Assembly: GCF_005871205.1 (NCBI RefSeq)
Contig: NZ_SWKM01000017.1
Location: 38,054 to 102,053, forward strand
Length of the DNA stretch: 64,000 nucleotides
Reading direction: 5' to 3'
Source of the DNA: Marinobacter alexandrii
GTDB lineage: Bacteria > Pseudomonadota > Gammaproteobacteria > Pseudomonadales > Oleiphilaceae
The notes beneath the pieces were generated by a model that made no database searches, was not told the DNA's origin, and saw only the letters and a list, made by a program, of their open reading frames with translations. The translations under genes and the position numbers were made by a program. Below, piece after piece: positions 51,668 through 60,900 of the stretch; positions within the stretch are counted from its first letter, which is position 1; every line of letters starts with the position of its first letter.

Positions 51668-52249
51668 TTATCGCCGGCTATGAAGCTCACGGTTGTGCTG
51701 CTTGTCTCGATCGCCCTTGCGAACCATGACATAGACAGCGCCTGTGCCACCATGGTGTTTCTGGGCCGAATGAAAGGCCATGACATCGTCCAGCTCCGGC
51801 AGCCACTTGGCCAGGTAACTTTTCAGCTGGGCAATGCCGTCTGGATTCCGCTCGCCCTTGCCGTGCAGAATGATAACCGAGCGCAGACCATAGCGAACGC
51901 AGTCGCCAATAAAGCCGAACACTTCCCGCCGGGCCTGCTCAACGGTCATCCGGTGCAGATCCAGCCGTGCTTCAATCGGGTACTGACCCAAGCGGAGCTT
52001 GCGAAATACGCCATGTTGTATACCGGGGCGCTGCCAGGTCAGAACATCATGGGCCGTTAGCGGCTCCACCATATCGGACGTCAATGGATTACTGTCCTTG
52101 ACAGCCTTGGCAACGGCTGCACGCTGGCGCTCCAAGTGGCCGGGAGTGAGATCCTTGGGCGCCTGGACTTCCGCGCGGTTGGGCTTCTTGATCCGCCGGA
52201 CATCTTTCATTTCTTCAAGAAAGCTGAGGCGTTCTTCTTTAGTCGTCAT
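51668..52249 (-). CDS. Smr-domain protein
   Basis: A 193-residue protein with a C-terminal Smr (small MutS-related) domain: RLDLHRMTVEQARREVFGFI and SVIILHGKGERNPDGIAQLKSYLAKWL with the LDxH and HGxG motifs, then HHGGTGAVYVMVRKG. The N-terminal half is charged and helical (FLEEMKDVRRIKKPNRAEVQAPKDLTPG), as in gammaproteobacterial SmrA/SmrB-type proteins, which cut DNA or, for SmrB, mRNA at collided ribosomes. Which of these applies is not clear. The ATG at 52249 is preferred; the frame to 52291 is longer without support. Divergent from the DUF294 gene. Confidence 0.87.
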   Translation of the reverse strand: MTTKEERLSFLEEMKDVRRIKKPNRAEVQAPKDLTPGHLERQRAAVAKAVKDSNPLTSDMVEPLTAHDVLTWQRPGIQHGVFRKLRLGQYPIEARLDLHRMTVEQARREVFGFIGDCVRYGLRSVIILHGKGERNPDGIAQLKSYLAKWLPELDDVMAFHSAQKHHGGTGAVYVMVRKGDRDKQHNRELHSRR

Positions 52250-52415
52250 GGCAGTGCTACTAATACCTAATGGATTCGGAAACTTTACCACCCGCTCTGC
52301 TTACCATAAAGAATCGTCGCGCGGCCTCAGTTTTTGCTTCAAACTCTTACCGCTCGGCGTACATTCAGTGAACTACACTGGAAGCGGAAACATTACTGAA
52401 GCAAAGGCTCCGTTC

Positions 52416-54332
52416 ATGGCAGCAGCAAATTCGGACAACTCCCGACCACAGAACACCCGTGCCATCATGACGTTTCTCCGGGAGCACGCCCCCTTCTCCA
52501 GCATGGACGATACTCACCTCGCCCTTTTCGCCGAGCATGCGACCCTTCGCTTCTATGCCGATGGTGATGAAGTCATTTCACCGGATGACGGCATCATCAA
52601 ACGATTTTACGTGGTCAAGCAGGGACGGATTCGCGGTGAGCGTCACAATGCCAAAGAAGACCGAACCGATACCACCTTCGAAATCAGCATGGGTGAGTGC
52701 TTTCCCCTTGCCGCACTGATCGGTGAGCGACCTACCCGAACCCTCCACCGAGCTGCGGGCGACACTTTCTGCCTAAGCATCGAACAGGACGCCTTCATCA
52801 CCCTGTTTTCCGCCAGCGACCCATTCAGGGATTTTTGCCTGCGCGGTGTCAGCAGCCTGCTTGATCAGGTGAACCAGCGCATCCAGTCCAGCGCCATGGC
52901 GTCCATCGGATCCAGCAACTCCCTGGATACGCCCCTGGAACGTTACGCTCTCAGAAACCCCATCGTATGCTCGCCCGACCTGCCGGTCGACAAGGCTGTG
53001 GCGCGAATGCATGACAACAGCGTCGGCAGCATCATTGTCACCGACGATAGCAGGCACCCCACCGGCATCTTTACGCTCCGGGATCTGCGCACCCTGATCG
53101 CTGAGCACAAGGCTCCGCTGGATACACCTATCCGCCAGGTTATGACCCAGGATCCGATTTGCCTGCCAGCCCACGCAGACGCTTTCGAAGCGGCAATGCT
53201 GATGGCAGAGCACCATTTTGCTCACCTGTGCGTGGTGGACGACGAACACTGCCTGATCGGCGTGGTATCTGAACGCGACCTGTTCTCGCTGCAGCGGGTG
53301 GATTTGGTCAACCTGGCCCGCACCATCGGCACTGCCACTCATCTACGCACCCTGGTCAGCCTGCGGACCGACGTCTCCCGTCTGGTCGATACCATGCTGG
53401 CGCACGGTGCCGACTCGGGCCAGGTGGTGAAGATCATCACCACCCTGAACGACGTAACCGTGCGCCGGGTGCTGGAACTGAACATCAAGAAAAACGACCC
53501 GGGCATTCCGTTTACCTGGCTGACCTTTGGCAGCGAAGGCCGCCAGGAACAGACACTACTGACCGACCAGGACAATGGCATTCTGTTCGAGACACCGGAG
53601 GGGATGACAGAAGATCAGGTACGGGAAAAGCTGCTGCCGTTTGCGCAGACCGTCAACCAGGAACTGGCCGAGTGCGGTTTCACCCTGTGCAAGGGCAACA
53701 TCATGGCCAGCAACCCCAAGCTGTGCTTAAGCGATGACGAATGGGACGACTGGTTCATCCGGTTTATCGATGCCTCTACGCCCCAGAATCTGGTCTATTC
53801 GTCGATCTTCCTGGACATGCGGGCAGTGTATGGACCAACCAAACCGTTGGAGAAATTGTTGGACAAGGTGCTATCGCGCATCCGCAAGAACGCCCTGTTC
53901 CAGAAAATGCTGGCCGGCAACGCCTTCCAGCGGAAACCGCCCCTGACCATGTTCCGCAACTTTCGCTACGTGACCGACGGCAACAAACAGGCTCTGGACC
54001 TGAAGCGCCAGGGCCTGGCACCGTTCGTGGAATCGGTGCGGGTGTTTGCGCTGGCCAATGGGGTGGGCACCGCTAACACCCTGGAACGGATGGACGAACT
54101 TGCCAAGAAAGGCGTTTTCGACCCGAAAGACGCCAACGCCTGGAAAGAAGGTTACAGCCTTATCCAGGCTATTCGTATGCGCTCGCACCAGGAGCTGCTC
54201 AATCGCGGCGAGGAGCTGACCAACCTGATCGACCCGGATGACCTGAATCCGCTGGACCGTCGCATTTTGAGGGAATCGTTTCGCCAGGCCCAGCGCCTGC
54301 AGCAGAAGCTGGAACTGACCTATCAACTCTAA
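52416..54332 (+). CDS. cNMP-binding / CBS / DUF294 nucleotidyltransferase-like protein
   Basis: A 638-residue cytoplasmic protein in four parts: an N-terminal cyclic nucleotide-binding-like domain (FSSMDDTHLALFAEHATLRFYADGDEVIS...residues about 20-140), a pair of CBS domains (residues about 170-300), the DUF294 nucleotidyltransferase-like domain with WLTFGSEGRQEQTLLTDQDNGI (Gly-Ser and paired acidic residues), and the C-terminal DUF294_C helical domain. Such proteins resemble GlnD-type nucleotidyltransferases, but the target is unknown. The start at 52416 avoids overlap with the divergent Smr gene. It precedes an exonuclease gene and a symporter operon, as in Pseudomonas. Confidence 0.85.
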   Translation: MAAANSDNSRPQNTRAIMTFLREHAPFSSMDDTHLALFAEHATLRFYADGDEVISPDDGIIKRFYVVKQGRIRGERHNAKEDRTDTTFEISMGECFPLAALIGERPTRTLHRAAGDTFCLSIEQDAFITLFSASDPFRDFCLRGVSSLLDQVNQRIQSSAMASIGSSNSLDTPLERYALRNPIVCSPDLPVDKAVARMHDNSVGSIIVTDDSRHPTGIFTLRDLRTLIAEHKAPLDTPIRQVMTQDPICLPAHADAFEAAMLMAEHHFAHLCVVDDEHCLIGVVSERDLFSLQRVDLVNLARTIGTATHLRTLVSLRTDVSRLVDTMLAHGADSGQVVKIITTLNDVTVRRVLELNIKKNDPGIPFTWLTFGSEGRQEQTLLTDQDNGILFETPEGMTEDQVREKLLPFAQTVNQELAECGFTLCKGNIMASNPKLCLSDDEWDDWFIRFIDASTPQNLVYSSIFLDMRAVYGPTKPLEKLLDKVLSRIRKNALFQKMLAGNAFQRKPPLTMFRNFRYVTDGNKQALDLKRQGLAPFVESVRVFALANGVGTANTLERMDELAKKGVFDPKDANAWKEGYSLIQAIRMRSHQELLNRGEELTNLIDPDDLNPLDRRILRESFRQAQRLQQKLELTYQL

Positions 54333-54360
54333 CAGCAACGCTGGGGGCCGAGCCTGAACC

Positions 54361-55068
54361 ATGCTTGAACACATCAAACAATGGCTGGACCGGCATCGGG
54401 GAGGCAGGAGTGGCCATCTCGATCTGGAGAGCTTGCCCAACGCCAAAACTCCGGGCGATCAACTGTTGTCCGACTGTCGGCTGATTGTCCTGGACCTGGA
54501 AACCACCGGGCTCAATGCTGCTAAAGACGAAGTCATTGCCATCGGCGCCGTTGCCATCAGCGGCGGCGCGATCCAGCTCAGTGATCAGTTTGACCTGATC
54601 CTTAGGCGGCCTGAGCTGGACATCACCGAAACGGTGCTGATCCACGGCATTGGCAACGAGGCCCTGACCCAGGGCCACGAAACCGAAGACGCGCTGCTCT
54701 ACTTACTGGAATGGATGAACGGCGACCCGGTGCTGGCGTTTCACTCCGCCTTTGACCAGAAGTTTCTCGAGAAAACCCTCCGTAGCCAACTCGGCTACAC
54801 CGCCAGTCACACCTGGATGGACGTTGCTGACCTGTTGCCGGTGTTCTTCCCCAAAGCCAAACCCGGGGGCAAGGGTCTTGATCACTGGAGTGAATTGTTT
54901 GGCCTGGAGGCCAGTGCCCGCCACAATGCCGCCGCCGACGCCCTGGTGACTGCGGAACTGACCCTCATGGCTTTAAACCGGGCCCAAAAGGATGGCATCA
55001 AAAACCTCCGCCAACTGCACGACAAACTGCACTACCACCGACGCCTCCAGAACATGCATCGATTCTGA
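54361..55068 (+). CDS. DnaQ-like 3'-5' exonuclease
   Basis: A 235-residue DEDDh exonuclease of the DNA polymerase III epsilon type. Motifs: ExoI LIVLDLETTGLNAAKDEVIAIGAV, ExoII LAFHSAFDQKFLEKTL, and ExoIII ARHNAAADALVTAELTLMAL with the catalytic His. It is not the replicative epsilon, which is longer and located with rnhA. Twenty-eight bases separate it from the DUF294 gene, so the two are probably cotranscribed, a pairing also known in pseudomonads. The substrate (DNA or RNA) is unknown. Confidence 0.87.
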   Translation: MLEHIKQWLDRHRGGRSGHLDLESLPNAKTPGDQLLSDCRLIVLDLETTGLNAAKDEVIAIGAVAISGGAIQLSDQFDLILRRPELDITETVLIHGIGNEALTQGHETEDALLYLLEWMNGDPVLAFHSAFDQKFLEKTLRSQLGYTASHTWMDVADLLPVFFPKAKPGGKGLDHWSELFGLEASARHNAAADALVTAELTLMALNRAQKDGIKNLRQLHDKLHYHRRLQNMHRF

Positions 55069-55211
55069 AACGGACTCGATCCAGCACGCTAAAAATCAGT
55101 CGAATCCTGGGCAAATGACTGAGAATTAGACCTTTTGCCAATATCCTTAAAGCACTTGACAGGTAAAGTCAGTTAGGACGACAAGTCGGAGCTTTACTAT
55201 ATGAACAACAA

Positions 55212-55239
55212 TTGCTCTATCCGGAAAATCCCATATAAA
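55212..55239 (+). promoter_or_regulatory. Candidate promoter of the DUF485-symporter operon
   Basis: TTGCTC at 55212-55217 and TATAAA at 55234-55239 are 16 bases apart, about 40 bases before the DUF485 start codon, which has an AGGAG ribosome-binding site. The -35 match is weak, so an activator is likely. Confidence 0.4.
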
Positions 55240-55279
55240 AACCGCTCGTTCGCCACAACAAAAACACAGGAGTGAACCT

Positions 55280-55543
55280 ATGTCAGGTCATAGCTACGAC
55301 GCTGAAAACTATTGGAAGGCAAATCTGCGACTGATTGTCGGAAGCCTGGTCGTTTGGGCCATGGTTTCTTACGGCTTTGCCATTCTACTTCGCCCCATGC
55401 TCGCCGGTATTCCCATCGGCGGAACCGATCTGGGCTTCTGGTTCGCCCAGCAAGGCTCAATTCTTACGTTTATCGCCCTGATTTTTCACTACGCATGGCG
55501 CATGAACAAAATCGATGAAAAATTCGGCGTGCATGAGGAGTAA
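55280..55543 (+). CDS. DUF485 membrane protein (symporter partner)
   Basis: An 87-residue inner-membrane protein with two helices (LIVGSLVVWAMVSYGFAILL and LTFIALIFHYAWRMNKI), matching DUF485/YjcH, which are small proteins encoded directly before acetate-type sodium:solute symporters (yjcH-actP in E. coli). Their biochemical role is unclear; they may help the transporter. Six bases separate it from the symporter gene. Confidence 0.88.
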   Translation: MSGHSYDAENYWKANLRLIVGSLVVWAMVSYGFAILLRPMLAGIPIGGTDLGFWFAQQGSILTFIALIFHYAWRMNKIDEKFGVHEE

Positions 55544-55549
55544 GTACCA

Positions 55550-57316
55550 ATGAGCCAATTTGCTATTAACCTTATGTTTGTAGGGGGATCATTCCTCCTC
55601 TACATCGGTATTGCGATCTGGGCGAAAGCCGGCAGTACCAAAGACTTCTACGTTGCCGGCGGCGGCGTTCACCCGATCACCAACGGCATGGCGATCGGCG
55701 CTGACTGGATGTCCGCGGCATCGTTCATCTCCATGGCGGGCCTGATTGCCGCTGGTGGTTATGCCAACTCCACCTTCCTGATGGGCTGGACCGGCGGCTA
55801 TGTGCTGCTTGCCATGCTGCTGGCCCCCTACCTGCGGAAGTTCGGAAAGTTCACCGTGCCCGAGTTCATCGGTGACCGTTTCTACAGCAAGAATGCGCGT
55901 CTGGTTGCGGTGCTCTGCCTGATTGTAGCGTCTGTAACCTACGTTATAGGTCAGATGGCGGGCGCTGGCGTGGCCTTCTCCCGGTTCCTTGAAGTGGACG
56001 CCACCTTGGGCCTGATCATAGCGGCAGTCGTGGTCTTCATTTACGCCGTCCTCGGCGGCATGAAGGGCATCACCTACACCCAGGTTGCCCAGTATTGCGT
56101 ACTTATCATTGCCTACACCATTCCTGCGGTGTTCATCTCGGTCCAACTGACCGGCAACCCGATTCCCGGTCTCGGCCTGTTCTCCACGCACGTAGATTCC
56201 GGCTTGCCGATGCTTACCAAATTGAATCAGGTCATCACCGATCTCGGTTTCAATGAGTACACCGCTGACGTAGACAACAAGCTGAACATGGTGCTGTTTA
56301 CCCTGTCACTGATGATCGGTACCGCAGGTCTGCCTCACGTCATCATTCGCTTCTTCACCGTGCCGAAAGTGGCGGATGCGCGCTGGTCAGCCGGCTGGGC
56401 CCTGGTGTTCATCGCCCTGTTGTACCTGACCGCGCCGGCCGTCGCTTCCATGGCGCGCCTGAACCTGATGACCACCATCTACCCGGATGGCACCGCAGCC
56501 GCCCCGATTGAGTACGACGATCGTCCGAATTGGGTTCGTGAGTGGGAAGTCACCGGTCTGATCCAGTTCACGGACAAGAACGAAGACGGGCGCATCCAGC
56601 TGTACAACGACAGCCCGGCGTTCGAATCCGAGGCGCAATCCCGCGGCTGGGAAGGTAACGAGCTGGTGGTCAACCGGGACATCCTGGTACTGGCCAATCC
56701 GGAGATTGCCAACCTGCCAGGCTGGGTCATTGGTCTGATCGCAGCCGGTGGTCTGGCGGCGGCCCTGTCTACCGCAGCCGGTCTGTTACTGGCGATATCG
56801 TCCGCGATCAGTCACGACCTGATCAAAGGCTCGATCAATCCCAACATCTCCGAAAAAGGCGAGCTGCTGGCAGCGCGAATTTCGATGGCTGTCGCAATCG
56901 TGGTCGCCACCTGGCTAGGCGCCAATCCCCCGGGCTTTGCGGCTCAAGTGGTGGCCCTGGCGTTCGGTATTGCCGCAGCGTCTCTGTTCCCGGCTCTGAT
57001 GATGGGTATATTCTCCAAGCGGGTTAACAACACCGGCGCCATTGCCGGCATGTTGACCGGTCTGGGCTTCACCCTGGCATACATCTTCGTGTACAAGGGT
57101 TGGCTGTTCATTCCGGGCACCAACAACCTGGCAGACACGCCAGAGAATTGGGTACTGGGCATCTCCCCGCTGTCCATCGGCGCGGTTGGTGCAATCGTCA
57201 ACTTTGCGGTAGCCTTCGTGGTATCCAACGCTACTGAAGAGCCGCCCGTTGAGATTCAGGAGCTGGTTGAGAGCGTCCGTTACCCACGTGGTTCCGGCCA
57301 GGCTCAAGACCACTAA
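55550..57316 (+). CDS. Sodium:solute symporter, acetate permease-like
   Basis: A 588-residue SSS-family transporter with about 13 membrane helices, related to ActP and to the VC_2705 subgroup; the likely substrate is a short carboxylate, probably acetate. Marks: DFYVAGGGVHPITNGMAIGADWMSAASFISMAGLI, FTVPEFIGDRFYSKNARLVAVLCLIVASVTYVIGQMAGAG, GTAGLPHVIIRFFTVPKVADARWSAGWALVFIALLYLTAPAVASMARLN, AAALSTAAGLLLAISSAISHDLI. A non-membrane insert near residues 320-375 carries an EF-hand-like loop, DKNEDGRI (342-349). A terminator follows the gene. Confidence 0.9.
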   Translation: MSQFAINLMFVGGSFLLYIGIAIWAKAGSTKDFYVAGGGVHPITNGMAIGADWMSAASFISMAGLIAAGGYANSTFLMGWTGGYVLLAMLLAPYLRKFGKFTVPEFIGDRFYSKNARLVAVLCLIVASVTYVIGQMAGAGVAFSRFLEVDATLGLIIAAVVVFIYAVLGGMKGITYTQVAQYCVLIIAYTIPAVFISVQLTGNPIPGLGLFSTHVDSGLPMLTKLNQVITDLGFNEYTADVDNKLNMVLFTLSLMIGTAGLPHVIIRFFTVPKVADARWSAGWALVFIALLYLTAPAVASMARLNLMTTIYPDGTAAAPIEYDDRPNWVREWEVTGLIQFTDKNEDGRIQLYNDSPAFESEAQSRGWEGNELVVNRDILVLANPEIANLPGWVIGLIAAGGLAAALSTAAGLLLAISSAISHDLIKGSINPNISEKGELLAARISMAVAIVVATWLGANPPGFAAQVVALAFGIAAASLFPALMMGIFSKRVNNTGAIAGMLTGLGFTLAYIFVYKGWLFIPGTNNLADTPENWVLGISPLSIGAVGAIVNFAVAFVVSNATEEPPVEIQELVESVRYPRGSGQAQDH

Positions 57317-57359
57317 GCTACAAAGCGACCTGATTCAATAACTTGACAGGTTATACTGG

Positions 57360-57394
57360 ACGGGCTTCCTCACCGAGGGAGCCCGTTCTTTTTT
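57360..57394 (+). terminator. Intrinsic terminator after the symporter gene
   Basis: The stem ACGGGCTTCCTC-acc-GAGGGAGCCCGT (12 pairs, one wobble) is followed by TCTTTTTT. It lies 44 bases past the symporter stop codon and 14 bases before the next gene, so the downstream cassette is at least partly insulated. Confidence 0.85.
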
Positions 57395-57408
57395 GAGGAA
57401 ACAACTCT

Positions 57409-57915
57409 ATGTTCTGGACCTTTGTCGCCACTGTTTTCTGTGGCCTGGGCGCAGCCGGTATCGCCCTCGGCATCCGTGCGGCCACCCGCAACAAAGCCCC
57501 CAAGTGGATCATTCCGGCGTTTGCCGGTCTGGGCATGTTGGGTTACCTGATTCATGGTGAGTACACTTGGTACGACCACAAGCAAGACATGCTCCCCGAG
57601 GAAGCCGTGGTCGTTGACACCGAAACCGATGGCATCCTGTGGCGCCCCTGGACCTTCGCCTTCCCCTATGTCACGGCTTTTTCCACTGTCGACACCAAGA
57701 GCATCAGCCAGGACACGACCAACCCGGACATCGTTCGCTTCACGCTGTATCGTTTTGAACAGAAGCTGACTGACGCTATCTCCCACCGGGTCCATATTCT
57801 CAATTGCCAATCCCGGGAACTGGTGCCGCTGGGTTCAGACGGCACACCGCGGGTCGATAACATGAAAATGCTCGACTCCACGGATAGACTTCTGACAACC
57901 GTCTGCACCAGCTGA
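57409..57915 (+). CDS. Hypothetical two-helix membrane protein
   Basis: A 168-residue protein I do not recognise. It has two N-terminal membrane helices (FVATVFCGLGAAGIALGIRA and WIIPAFAGLGMLGYLIHG) followed by a mainly beta periplasmic or cytoplasmic domain (EYTWYDHKQDMLPEEAVVVDTETDGILWRPWTFAFPYVTAFSTVDTKS...). It is placed between the symporter terminator and the hybrid kinase gene, 44 bases ahead of the latter. An AGGAAACAACTCT ribosome-binding region precedes the ATG. Context suggests a link to the symporter or to the sensor; no function is assigned. Confidence 0.65.
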   Translation: MFWTFVATVFCGLGAAGIALGIRAATRNKAPKWIIPAFAGLGMLGYLIHGEYTWYDHKQDMLPEEAVVVDTETDGILWRPWTFAFPYVTAFSTVDTKSISQDTTNPDIVRFTLYRFEQKLTDAISHRVHILNCQSRELVPLGSDGTPRVDNMKMLDSTDRLLTTVCTS

Positions 57916-57959
57916 AATGAGGTTCCCAGACCGCCTGCAACCGAGAGAGCCGCGTATCC

Positions 57960-60900
57960 ATGATTAATGCCTGGCTGCTGGTTTTAATTTCCATCACCTA
58001 CATCTCGGTGCTGTTTGTCATCGCCTGGGCCGGTGACAAACACCCCGGACTGTACCGGCGCCGGCTCGCGCGTACTCACATTTACGCGCTGTCTCTCGCG
58101 GTTTATTTCACCTCCTGGACCTTCTACGGTGCGGTCGGCCGCGCCACCCAGGAGGGCCTGGGCTTTCTTCCCATCTATCTTGGCCCGTTGCTGGTGTTCA
58201 TCTTTGGTGCCCCCTTGCTGCGCCGCATCATTTACATCAGCAAGCGCAACAACAGTACCTCAATTGCCGACTTCATCGCCTCGCGCTATGGCAAGTCCCA
58301 AGTACTTGCCGCCATGATCGCGACCTTTGCGCTCATTGGCAGCGTTCCCTATATCGCACTACAGCTTAAAGCCATTTCCATGGGCTTTAACGTGCTGTCG
58401 GAAACCGGCATCGATGTTCAGGCGGCCAGCTCAGCACCCTGGGCCGACTCGGCCTGGTACATCACGCTGGCATTGGCGGTGTTTACCGTGTTATTCGGCA
58501 CCCGCCACCTTGAATCCACCGAACACCATCGCGGCATGATTCAGGCGGTGGCGTTTGAGTCCCTGATCAAGCTGGTGGCTTTCGTGGCTGTGGGCCTGTT
58601 CGTCGGCTACGGACTCTACGGCGGCTTTGGTGACCTGTTGGGCCGTGTCCAGGATGCAGACCTGATTGGCACCCTGACCACAGACGGTGTTCAAGCCCCG
58701 GCATTCATTACCCAGACTCTGGTGGCGATGCTGGCTATCATCTGCCTGCCGCGACAGTTCCATGTCATGGTGGTCGAAAACACCGATCATCGGGATTTCG
58801 AAGTCGCACGCTGGGCTATGCCCATCTACCTGATTATTGCCAGCGCCTTTGTGCTGCCGATTGCCGCCGCTGGCCTGCTGTCACCCGGTGGCGTGACGAG
58901 TAACCCCGACATTCTCATCCTGCAACTGCCAATCCAGGCTGGCGAAAAATGGCTGGCCATTCTCGCCTTCCTGGGCGGCGGCTCAGCGGCGGCGGCCATG
59001 GTGATTGTATGCTCCGTAGCCATCGCCACTATGGTCAGCAACGAAATCATCATGCCGGCGCTGCTAAAATTCTTCCGCCCCCGAATGAACCGCCGCACTG
59101 ACCTCAGTTACCTGTTGCTGAGCATCCGTCGGGTTGCCATTTTCGTGGTGCTGCTGACCGCTTACGGCTTCTACCGGATGGCCAGCGAAGACTACAGCCT
59201 GACGGCGTTTGGCCTGTTGTCCTTTGCCGCCGCCGCGCAGTTCGGCCCTGCTCTGGTCGGCGGCATCATCTGGCGCCGGGGTAACTACATGGGCGCCGTC
59301 TGGGGGCTCGCACTTGGTTTCCTGATGTGGTGCTACACCCTGCTGTTACCGGCCTTGGCGACTACCGGATGGATGACCGACACCCTGATCAATCAGGGGC
59401 TCTGGGGCCTGGGCTGGACTCGCCCGACGGCGCTGTTCGGCTCTGAACTTGACCACATCAGCCACGGCATTATCTGGAGCCTTGGCATTAACACCCTGAC
59501 CTATGTGATGCTATCGATGCTGACGCGCCAGCGGGTACGGGAGAAAATCCAGATCGCGTCGTTCTTCCACGATCCACAACCTAGGGCGGAGACGCCCCAG
59601 CACCAGAGCTGGCAAGGCGAAATCCTGACCTCGGATCTGCAGGCGCTGACTGACCGGTTCATGGGTGAGGAGCGGTCCGAGACCATATTGCGCAATTATG
59701 AGCGGCGCAACGCCATTCGCCTGCACCCGCAGCGTCCGGCATCCAACCACCTGATGAAGTACATTGAGCGCCAACTGGCCTCGGTGATTGGCGCCTCTAC
59801 GGCGCGGGTGGTTCTGGAATCCACTCTGACCGGTCGCGACATGCAGATCGAGGACGTTGTCAGCATTGTCGACGAAGCCTCCCAGGCCATGACCTTCAGC
59901 CGAGAATTACTGCAGTCAGCCATCGAGAACATTCGCCTCGGGGTATCTGTGGTCAACCACCAGCAGCAGTTGGTGGTCTGGAACCAGCGCTATCTTGAGC
60001 TGTTCACCTACCCAAAAGGGTTCGTGCGGGTGGGTCGGCCGGTGGAAGACCTGATGCGCTACAACCTGACCAATGCCAACCTGTCGGCCCGACGCATAGA
60101 CGAAATCGTTGCCGACCGCTGTGGCAGTATGCGTCACGGCCAGCCCATGTCGTATGAGCGCCAGCGGCCTGATGGCACCGTGATACGAGTTGATGGCAGC
60201 CCCATCCCCGGCGGCGGCTACGTCACCACCTTTCAGGACATCACCGCCATGCGCCGGACCGAGCAGGCGCTAAAGGAAACCAACATCTACCTGGAGCAGC
60301 GGGTCAAAGAGCGCACCCAGGAACTGCAGGTCATTAACGAGCAGATGTTGAAAGCGAAATCCGTTGCGGAACAGGCGAACCAAAGCAAGACCCGCTTCCT
60401 GGCATCGGCAAGCCACGACTTGCTTCAGCCCCTCAACGCTGCCCGATTATTCACTTCAGCGCTGGCCGGAAAGGCTCCAGAGGGCGAAGAGAAGGATCTG
60501 GTTGATCACATCGACAGCTCCCTCGGTGCCGCCGAAGAAATCATCAGCACCCTGCTGGACATTTCCAAGCTGGATGCCGGTGCACTGGAGCCGGACATTG
60601 GCGTGTTCCCAGTCAATGATATCCTGCGCCACCTGGCCACGGATTTCTCAGCCATTGCCAAAGATCAGGGGCTGGAACTGCATGTGGTACCCAGCACCGC
60701 GTGGGTACGTTCTGACGCCAAACTGCTGCGTCGGGTGGTGCAGAACTTCCTCTCCAACGCTATTCGCTATACCCCCAAGGGCAAAATTCTGCTGGGTTGC
60801 CGGCGGCTGAAAGGCTTTCTCCGGATCGATGTCTGGGACACTGGCCCGGGTATCCCGGAAGATCAGCTGGCACACATCTTTGAAGAATTCCGCCGCTTCC

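Noticed and set aside
57343..57356. TTGACA followed by TATACT, apparent -35 and -10 boxes
   Set aside because: They are only three bases apart, far too close for sigma-70, and a strong terminator follows at once.
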